NCBI GenBank assembly: GCA_024638355.1 | Contig: JAHEKO010000308.1 | Location: 1 to 5,105, forward strand | Direction: 5' to 3' | From: Acidobacteriota bacterium | GTDB lineage: Bacteria > Acidobacteriota > Thermoanaerobaculia > Multivoradales > JAHEKO01 | DNA: 5,105 nucleotides | In this document: positions 1 to 5,105 of the stretch, in pieces | Layout: every line of letters begins with the position of its first letter | Numbering within the stretch: position 1 is the first letter of the stretch | Program-made: the position numbers and the translations under genes | Notes under the pieces: model-generated | Database searches by the model: none | What the model was told of the DNA's origin: nothing | What the model saw: only the letters and a program-made list of their open reading frames with translations

Positions 1-1935
1 GCCCTGGTCGAGCTGCAGGTGGGGCGAGCCGGCGAAGCGACCACCCTGCTGCGCCGGCTGGCGGCGAGGAACCCGGCAGACGTCGACGTCCGCCAGTCGC
101 TGGCGCGGGCTCTGGCCGCCACCGGCAACTTCGACGAAGCCATCCAGGAGCTCGAAGAGCTGCGCGCGCTCGTGCCCGACCACCTCGAAACGCTCTTCTC
201 GCTGGCGACGGCCTACCTCCGGCAAGGGCGCTTGGACGCGGCCCAACCCCTTCTGGGCCAGCTCGCGACCGAGCGGCCCGGGCCGCAGACCGACATCCTC
301 ATCGGCAGGACCTACCGCGATCACGCGCACTACGAGCTTGCCCGAAGGCATCTGCTCGCCGCCCTCGAGAAGAACCCGGCGATCCGCCGCGCCCACTACT
401 ACCTGGGCACGGTGGAGCTGCTCGCCGAGGGTCGCGGCCGCGTCGACGAGGCCATCCGGCACTTCCGAGACGAGCTGGCGGTGAACCCCGACGATCCGAT
501 GACCAACCTCTACCTCGGCATCGGACTGGTGGAGAGCCGCCTCCACGCTGAGGCGCTGGCTCCGCTGGAGCTGGCCGCGCAGTCGGATCTCGCCATGCCC
601 GATGCCCACCAGTTCCTGGGACGGGCGTACCTCGCCCTCGATCGGCCGGCCGAGGCCGTCGTGGCCCTCGAGCGAGCTCTCGAGCTCGCTCGGGACCGGT
701 TGGCGACGGACGAAGGGGCATCGACCGACGAGAGCCAGCTCTCCAGCATCCATTACCAGCTGGCGTTGGCTCTGCGGCGGACCGGAGATCCGACCGCGGC
801 CGCCACCCACTTCGAGCTGGCTCGAGACTATTCGGCGCAGCTGGCCGAGACTTCCCGTGACGTCTTGAGCCGGTACCTGAACGAAGAGGTCCGGCCGAGC
901 GAGTCCGAGCAACCGGCGCCGCCGATCGCCTTCCCCGCTCTGCGCGAGCTCACGCCCGAGCAGAGGCAGGAAATGCGCCGCTCGATCTCCACGGAGCTGG
1001 CGCGGACCTACCTCAATCTCGGCATCTTCAAGACTCGCAGCCGGCGCTTCGAAGGCGCGGCCGAGCTGCTCGCCACGGCCGCCGCGCTTGCCCCCGACCT
1101 GCCCCAGGTGCAGCACACGTGGGGGGTGGCTCTGTTCAACGCGGGGCGCTACGAGGAGGCCAAGGCGCCGCTCGCGCGAGTCCTCCAGAACGACCGGGAG
1201 AATGCCGAGACCAAGCGCATGCTGGCGCTCGCCCACCTCAACACTGGCAGCTACGCCGAAGCGGTCGAGCTGCTCGAAAGCGATCCCGAGCGGCAGGTCA
1301 ATCCGTCGCTCGAGTACGCCTACGGGGTAGCGCTGGTTCGCAGCGGCCGGGCCGGAGAAGCGCAGCCGGTCTTCGCGCGGCTCCTTGCCGAAAACTCCGA
1401 CTGGCCGGAGCTCAACGTGGTCATCGGGCAGGCCCACGCGCAGCAGGGCGACTATGAGGCCGCCGTCCGCTCGCTGCGCCGCGCGCTGGAGCTGAAGGCC
1501 GACGTGCCGGAGGCCAACGCCTCGCTCGGCGACATCTACCTGCGCCAGGGCAAGCTCGCCGAAGCCGAGGCGGCCCTGCGCGCCGAGCTGGCGGCCCACC
1601 CGGAGGACGAGAGGTCGCGCTACACGCTCGCCGTGGTGCTCGACCTCAACCGCAACCAGGACGAGGCCAAGCGGCAGCTCAGGGCTCATCTCGAAGCCCG
1701 CCCGATGTCGGCCGACGGCCGCTACCTGCTCGGCAAGATCCTCCTGGCCGAAGGCTCCGCGGAGGACGCCCTGGAGCAGCTCGAGCTCGCCGCCGATCTG
1801 GCGCCCGAGGATCCCAACATCCACTATCAACTCGGCCAGGCTCTGCTCCGGCTGGGAAGGAGTGACGAGGCCGAGCAGGAATTCGAGCTCTTCCGCACGC
1901 TCAAGCGCGCACGGCCGGAGGCGGAGGAGTCGTGA
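1..1935 (+). CDS. Large TPR-repeat protein, 5'-partial (C-terminal 644 residues)
   Basis: This is a tetratricopeptide-repeat protein that probably works as a protein-protein interaction scaffold; no catalytic domain is visible. The frame is open to the window edge, and the first residues (ALVELQVGRAGEA) already fit a TPR helix pair, so the true start lies upstream. The GTG at 19 is very likely an internal valine. I count about 17 repeats of roughly 34 residues, with the usual small residues, Gly-Arg/Asp turns and Pro at repeat ends (for example NP at 24-25, AP followed by acidic residues near the C-terminus). Repeat 5 is about 3 residues longer than usual, and repeat 7 is followed by an acidic/Ser-rich insertion. 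Residues about 281-321 form a non-TPR linker (Pro-rich centre PAPP, then LTPEQ) dividing about 8 N-terminal from about 9 C-terminal repeats. The gene ends in a polar tail and overlaps the next gene by 4 bp. Localisation cannot be judged because the N-terminus is missing. TPR assignment is sure; the biological role is unknown. Confidence 0.93.
   Translation, partial: ALVELQVGRAGEATTLLRRLAARNPADVDVRQSLARALAATGNFDEAIQELEELRALVPDHLETLFSLATAYLRQGRLDAAQPLLGQLATERPGPQTDILIGRTYRDHAHYELARRHLLAALEKNPAIRRAHYYLGTVELLAEGRGRVDEAIRHFRDELAVNPDDPMTNLYLGIGLVESRLHAEALAPLELAAQSDLAMPDAHQFLGRAYLALDRPAEAVVALERALELARDRLATDEGASTDESQLSSIHYQLALALRRTGDPTAAATHFELARDYSAQLAETSRDVLSRYLNEEVRPSESEQPAPPIAFPALRELTPEQRQEMRRSISTELARTYLNLGIFKTRSRRFEGAAELLATAAALAPDLPQVQHTWGVALFNAGRYEEAKAPLARVLQNDRENAETKRMLALAHLNTGSYAEAVELLESDPERQVNPSLEYAYGVALVRSGRAGEAQPVFARLLAENSDWPELNVVIGQAHAQQGDYEAAVRSLRRALELKADVPEANASLGDIYLRQGKLAEAEAALRAELAAHPEDERSRYTLAVVLDLNRNQDEAKRQLRAHLEARPMSADGRYLLGKILLAEGSAEDALEQLELAADLAPEDPNIHYQLGQALLRLGRSDEAEQEFELFRTLKRARPEAEES
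667..694. repeat. Near-perfect inverted repeat inside the first TPR gene
   Basis: Bases 669-679 (CGAGCGAGCTC) are followed after 2 nt by their exact reverse complement at 682-692. In RNA a further U-G (668/693) and C-G (667/694) pair would extend it. The transcript could fold into a stem of about 10 bp closed by a 4-nt CUCG loop plus the outer pairs. It lies within codons reading ALERALELAR of a TPR helix, so it may just reflect GAG, CTC and GCT codon use. There is no T-tract and it is mid-gene, so it is not a terminator. Confidence 0.6.
1917..1929 (+). promoter_or_regulatory. Double Shine-Dalgarno for the second TPR gene
   Basis: Two GGAGG cores lie just before the GTG at 1932: 1917-1921 (10 nt spacer) and 1923-1927 (4 nt spacer), the latter within GGCGGAGGAG (1920-1929). 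They sit inside the end of the upstream gene and support initiation at 1932, probably by re-initiation after termination at the overlapping TGA (1933-1935). Confidence 0.6.
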
Positions 1936-3179
1936 GACTCGCCCGGCCGGCTTGGCTGATCGCGCTGGCGCTGTACGGCGCCGCCCCGGCCCCATCGCAG
2001 GCCCCTCCGCCGGTGAATCCGGAGGCCATCATCGCCATGATCGAGGCCGGAGAGCTCGCTGCGGCCGAGCGCGAGCTGCGCAGGATTCTCGAAGCGGGCG
2101 AAGATCCGGTGGCCCGCGATCTTCTGGGCGTCGCCCTCCTCAGGATGGGCCGTCCCGAGGAGGGCGAGACCGAGTTGCGGCGCGCCGTGGAGCTCGCGCC
2201 CGACTTCGCCGCCGCACGACAGCATCTGGCGCGGCTCTTCCTCACGCAGGGGCGTGCCGCCGAGGCGGTTACCGAGCTGCGCACCGCGGCGTCGCACGGA
2301 CCGCTGGAGCGCGAGCTGGGGCTGTGGCTGGCGGCGTTCGAGCAGGAGGCGGGCGACCAGGCCGCCGCGGAGCGGTCGCTTCGAGCGGTCGCCGAGCACC
2401 ATGAATCGGTTCGCGCGCTGCTGGAGCTGGCGCGCCTGGAAACCCGCCGCGGCGATCACCAGGCCTCGCTGAAGAGCCTGCGGCGCGCCATCGAGCTCGC
2501 TCCCAACTCGGAGGCCGTGCTGCGCGCTCATGCCGAGGTGTCGATGGCCGCAGGGGCGCCGGTCGCCGCGATGTGGGCGCTCGAGCCGCTGGCCCGCATG
2601 CACTCGCGGACGAGCGAGTACCCCTACCTGCTGGGAGTCACCCGGATGAAGATCGGAGATCCCGCCGGCGCGGTCGAGGATCTCGAAAAGGCGCTCGGGC
2701 TCGACCCCCGTCGAACGCTGACGCTGATCGCGCTGGGGCTCGCGTACAACAACCAGCGGCGATTCGACGAGGCCGCCGAGTACCTCTCCCGCAGCCTTCG
2801 CCTGGAGCCGGAGAACGCCGAAGCGCTCGCCGCGCTGGCGCAGTCCGAGGAGGGCCTGGGCAATCTCGAGCGGGCCGAGCGCTACGCGCGGCGCGCGCTG
2901 GCGCGCAACGCCAACCACTCCCTGGCCCATATGGTGGTCGGCATGGTTTGGATGAAGCGCGGCGACTACGCCGCCGCCCGCGAGGCGCTCCTGCGGTCGG
3001 TCGAATCCGACCCGGGCTCGGTGAAAGCCCACTACCAGCTGAGTCTGGCCTATGCTCGGCTGGGCGACAGCGACAGCTCGAAGCGCCATCTCGAGCTCTA
3101 TCGGGAGGCGCTGGCGCGCATGGAGGCGGCCCTGATCGAGCTCAACACCCGAACCGGCATCGACGGCGGAGGCATGTGA
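1932..3179 (+). CDS. Exported TPR-repeat protein, 415 aa
   Basis: This second TPR protein is probably a periplasmic or membrane-tethered scaffold. The N-terminus has a Sec-type signal: basic n-region (R2, R5), hydrophobic core about W8-Y15, then a Pro/Ala-rich stretch to about P30. The cleavage site is unclear because A18, A20 and A24 are each followed by proline, which signal peptidase I disfavours; A17 is the best alternative, or the segment may stay as an anchor. About 11 TPRs run from residue 31 to 397 with nearly constant 34-residue spacing; repeats 7-10 are the most canonical (for example AVEDLEKALGLDP). The last 18 residues form a tail ending GIDGGGM. Start GTG 1932 was chosen because of the 4-bp GTGA overlap with the preceding stop, the GGAGG sites upstream and the signal peptide that begins there. 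The stop overlaps the next gene by 4 bp. Assignment as TPR is firm; partner and role are inferred only from the operon. Confidence 0.94.
   Translation: MRLARPAWLIALALYGAAPAPSQAPPPVNPEAIIAMIEAGELAAAERELRRILEAGEDPVARDLLGVALLRMGRPEEGETELRRAVELAPDFAAARQHLARLFLTQGRAAEAVTELRTAASHGPLERELGLWLAAFEQEAGDQAAAERSLRAVAEHHESVRALLELARLETRRGDHQASLKSLRRAIELAPNSEAVLRAHAEVSMAAGAPVAAMWALEPLARMHSRTSEYPYLLGVTRMKIGDPAGAVEDLEKALGLDPRRTLTLIALGLAYNNQRRFDEAAEYLSRSLRLEPENAEALAALAQSEEGLGNLERAERYARRALARNANHSLAHMVVGMVWMKRGDYAAAREALLRSVESDPGSVKAHYQLSLAYARLGDSDSSKRHLELYREALARMEAALIELNTRTGIDGGGM
3165..3172 (+). promoter_or_regulatory. Shine-Dalgarno for the ASPIC/UnbV gene
   Basis: The octamer GGCGGAGG is identical to the one at 1920-1927 before the second TPR gene. 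Its GGAGG core (3168-3172) is 3 nt from GTG 3176, which is short, and 9 nt from an in-frame TTG at 3182, which is close to the usual optimum. It therefore supports translation here but does not settle which of the two codons is used. Confidence 0.55.
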
Positions 3180-4852
3180 TCTTGCGGCACCTGGCGCTCA
3201 TGACCCTGGCCTGGCTGGCGTTGCTCGCGCAGCCGCCGGCGCGAGCGTTCGCGGCGAGCGCCTTCCTGCGCGACGCGACCGCGGAGGCGGGGATCTCGTT
3301 TCAGCAGAGATCGGCGCCGGAGAAGAAGTACATCCTCGAGTCGATGGCGGGGGGCGTGGCGATGCTCGACTTCGACGGCGACGGCCTACTCGACATCTAC
3401 TTCGTCAACTCGCTCACCGTCCAGACCGCCGATCAGCCGGAGTCCGCCAGCAGCGCCCTCTACCGCAACCTGGGCGACGGCTCGTTCCTCGAGGTCGCCG
3501 AGCGGGCGGGCGTCGCCACGCCGGGCTGGGGCATGGGCGTCTGCACCGCCGACGTCGACGGCGACGGGTGGCAAGACATCTACGTGACCACCGTCGGCGA
3601 CAACCGGCTCTACCTGAACCGGGGCGACGGCACGTTTCGCCAAGGCGCCGAGGAGGCCGGCGTCACGGCGGGCGGCTGGTCGGCGGGCTGCGGCTTCGCC
3701 GACTACGACCGCGACGGCGACCTCGACCTCTTCGTCAGCCGCTACGTCGAGGTCGATCTCGACAATCTGCCCGAGTTCGGCAAGGGCAAGTTCTGCCGCT
3801 ATCGCGGCATCGAGGTGCAGTGCGGTCCGCGCGGCTTGCCGGGTACCTCGGATCTCTTGTTCCGCAATCGCGGCGACGGCACGTTCGACGAAGTGAGCCA
3901 GAGCGCCGGTGTGGCGGATCCGAACGAGTACTTCGGCCTCGGCGTCGCCTGGTTCGACGCCGACGCCGACGGCTGGCTGGACCTGTTCGTCGCCAACGAC
4001 TCCGGGCCCAACTTCCTCTACCGCAACAAGAAGGATGGAACCTTCGAGGAGTTCGCCTTCCCGTTGGGCGTCGCGGTGAGCGAGGACGGCGGCGAACAGG
4101 GCAGCATGGGGATCGCCGTCGGCGACTACAAGAACGAAGGCCGGCCGAGCCTGTTCGTGACCAATTTCTCCGAGGAGCCCAACGCTCTCTACTACAACAG
4201 CGGCGACTTCTTCACCGACGTCTCCTTCCGCTCGGCGACGGCGCCCAGCAGCCTCCCCTACGTCGGCTGGGGAACGGCGTTTCTCGACTACGACAACGAC
4301 GGCTGGCAGGACCTGATCGTGGTCAACGGCCACGTCTACCCGCAGCTGGACAACGCCCAGCTGGGAGCGTCGGCTCCCTACCGGCAGCGAAAGCTCCTCT
4401 ACCGCAATCTCCGCGACGGCACCTTCGACGAGATCGCCGAGAGCCTCGGCGAACCGCTGACCGAGCTGCGCGTGAGTCGCGGCCTCGCCCTCGGCGATCT
4501 CGACCGCGACGGCCGGCCCGACCTGGCGATCAACGACCTCGACGGGCCCGCCCAGCTGCTGCGCAACGAGCGCTCCGAGGCCGGCAGCTGGCTGCAGGTC
4601 GGACTGACCGGAGCCGGCCGCTTGACGGACGCGATCGGCGCCGTCATCCAGGTCGATGCGGCCAAGCTCTCACAGCTCCGCATCGTTCAGAGCGGCACCA
4701 GCTACCTTTCGCAGAGCGACATGTTCCAGCACTTCGGCCTCGGCGGCGCAACCGCGGCGGGCCGCGTCGAGATCCGCTGGCCCGAGGGCTCGGTCACTCG
4801 CCTGAGCGACCTCCCGGCCAACCGGGTCGTCAGGATCTTCCAGAAGCCCTAG
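3176..4852 (+). CDS. Exported FG-GAP/VCBS propeller protein with C-terminal ASPIC/UnbV domain (CRTAC1-like), 558 aa
   Basis: This is a secreted or periplasmic protein of the CRTAC1-like ASPIC/UnbV family, whose members are thought to bind ligands or surfaces; no enzyme activity is assigned. Signal peptide: core about L6-A18, likely cut in AFA|AS after A26. Residues about 30-465 carry propeller repeats with calcium-type loops at D65-D73 (DFDGDGLLD), D126-D134, D176-D184, D261-D269, D371-D379 and D441-D449. A seventh site near D317 is degenerate (DYKNEG). Motifs of the type N-x-GDGTF often precede the loops. A longer insert between the third and fourth loops holds C207 and C216 in the family-like pattern C-x8-CGPRG. 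The ASPIC/UnbV domain (about 470-558) shows GTSYLSQS (507-514), HFGLG (519-523) and WPEG (535-538). GTG 3176 is preferred because of the GTGA overlap; TTG 3182 or ATG 3200 would still leave most of the signal. Open frame continues upstream to 2573, but that part is an out-of-frame shadow. Family call is firm; function is not. Confidence 0.93.
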   Translation: MILRHLALMTLAWLALLAQPPARAFAASAFLRDATAEAGISFQQRSAPEKKYILESMAGGVAMLDFDGDGLLDIYFVNSLTVQTADQPESASSALYRNLGDGSFLEVAERAGVATPGWGMGVCTADVDGDGWQDIYVTTVGDNRLYLNRGDGTFRQGAEEAGVTAGGWSAGCGFADYDRDGDLDLFVSRYVEVDLDNLPEFGKGKFCRYRGIEVQCGPRGLPGTSDLLFRNRGDGTFDEVSQSAGVADPNEYFGLGVAWFDADADGWLDLFVANDSGPNFLYRNKKDGTFEEFAFPLGVAVSEDGGEQGSMGIAVGDYKNEGRPSLFVTNFSEEPNALYYNSGDFFTDVSFRSATAPSSLPYVGWGTAFLDYDNDGWQDLIVVNGHVYPQLDNAQLGASAPYRQRKLLYRNLRDGTFDEIAESLGEPLTELRVSRGLALGDLDRDGRPDLAINDLDGPAQLLRNERSEAGSWLQVGLTGAGRLTDAIGAVIQVDAAKLSQLRIVQSGTSYLSQSDMFQHFGLGGATAAGRVEIRWPEGSVTRLSDLPANRVVRIFQKP

Positions 4853-4861
4853 CCTTCCTAG
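4849..4861. other. Convergent gene junction with 5-bp gap
   Basis: The TAG stop of the ASPIC gene (4850-4852) and the TAG stop of the - strand gene (4858-4860 as CTA) are separated by 5 bp. Both stops sit in CTAG tetramers, giving CTAGCCTTCCTAG. There is no room for a separate terminator and no hairpin with a T-tract is seen nearby, so any termination signal must lie within coding sequence or depend on Rho. Confidence 0.7.
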
Positions 4862-5105
4862 CCGCCGGCCCGGCTGTCGAGCATGGTGGTGACGAACGAG
4901 GCCTCGCCGCTGCCCAGATCCTGGACGCCCACGGCGGTCAGATATCTCCCTTCGCCCAGCTCGAGCACGATCGGCAGCTTGGCGAACCCGGTGGCGCCGG
5001 GCGCGCCCTTCACCTTGAAGGACCCTTCGCTGACCGTGAGCGTGCCCTCCGCGAGGTCGCGCGTGAAGACCGTGAGCGCGATCTCCGCGGCATGCCCGGC
5101 GGCCT
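4858..5105 (-). CDS. C-terminal fragment of a beta-rich protein, possibly VWFA-related
   Basis: Reading the - strand from the window edge gives 81 residues in one open frame ending at TAG (4858-4860); the N-terminus lies beyond 5105. The peptide is rich in alternating hydrophobic positions typical of beta strands: EIALTVFTRD, TLTVSEGSFKVKG, KLPIVLELGEGRY, LTAVGVQDLGSGEASFV. It ends LDSRAGG. The stretch with GRY, then AVGVQD, then G-x-ASF resembles, from memory, the last strands of VWFA-related Acidobacterial-domain proteins, where a GRY/VGVRD pattern precedes the C-terminus. With no catalytic or metal site visible, the name is tentative. Being convergent with the TPR/ASPIC operon, it belongs to a different transcription unit. 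That this is coding is likely, since the frame is open, codon usage is GC3-rich and the composition is protein-like. Confidence 0.65.
   Translation of the reverse strand, partial: AAGHAAEIALTVFTRDLAEGTLTVSEGSFKVKGAPGATGFAKLPIVLELGEGRYLTAVGVQDLGSGEASFVTTMLDSRAGG

Noticed and set aside
1..21. GTG at 19 as the start of the first TPR gene
   Set aside because: The frame is open to base 1 and the six residues before it fit a TPR helix, so the gene very likely begins upstream of the window.
1890..1960. First two TPR genes as one gene broken by a frameshift
   Set aside because: The upstream protein ends in a full repeat plus polar tail, and the downstream one begins with Shine-Dalgarno sites, GTG and a signal peptide; the same junction type recurs at 3176.
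2891..2906. GCGCGC-GCTG-GCGCGC hairpin
   Set aside because: It is short and made of self-complementary GC alternation arising from Arg/Ala codons of a TPR helix.
1827..3089. Long antisense open frame (420 codons)
   Set aside because: It lies opposite well-supported TPR coding sequence; in GC-rich DNA such frames lacking stops are common, and its translation shows no domain.
2573..3175. Extending the ASPIC gene upstream to 2573
   Set aside because: This part overlaps the second TPR gene in another frame and reads as Arg/Ala/Gly-rich low-complexity sequence; the signal peptide starts at 3176.
3386..4333. Antisense open frame of 315 codons, Val/Ala/Glu-rich
   Set aside because: It mirrors the repeated GAC/GGC calcium-loop codons of the ASPIC gene (GTC/GCC on the other strand), so it is a composition shadow.
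4860..4875. Possible terminator hairpin AGCCG-CCGGCC-CGGCT
   Set aside because: The stem is only 5 bp, there is no T-tract on either strand, and it lies in the coding end of the - strand gene.

Overview
The window is strongly GC-rich, with almost every third codon position G or C. It is nearly fully coding. It carries three co-directional genes on the + strand and the 3' end of a convergent gene on the - strand. The pairing of long tetratricopeptide-repeat (TPR) proteins with an exported FG-GAP/ASPIC-UnbV protein, next to a possible VWFA-related protein, is typical of GC-rich Acidobacteriota. Similar TPR and ASPIC pairings also occur in Planctomycetes and related groups. The taxonomic call is an inference from gene content and composition; there is no rRNA or marker gene here.

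Layout: (1) 1-1935, a large TPR protein whose 5' end lies upstream of the window, with about 17 repeats split by a proline-rich linker. (2) 1932-3179, a second TPR protein of about 11 repeats with an N-terminal export signal. (3) 3176-4852, an exported seven-bladed-propeller-like FG-GAP protein with calcium-type acidic loops and a C-terminal ASPIC/UnbV domain. (4) 4858-5105 on the - strand, the last 81 residues of a beta-rich protein, tentatively VWFA-related. No gap reaches 300 bases; the only intergenic DNA is 5 bp between the convergent stop codons.

The three + strand genes look like one translationally coupled operon. Both junctions have the same design: the octamer GGCGGAGG, then 3-4 nt, then a GTGA overlap in which the GTG start shares bases with the upstream TGA stop. 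The simplest reading is that the two TPR proteins and the propeller protein are made together and act in one extracytoplasmic assembly, the TPRs as scaffold and the ASPIC protein as a calcium-stabilised binding module. The biochemical role of this module type is not established, and nothing in the sequence reveals a catalytic site. No mobile element, CRISPR array, tRNA, rRNA, promoter or convincing terminator was seen.
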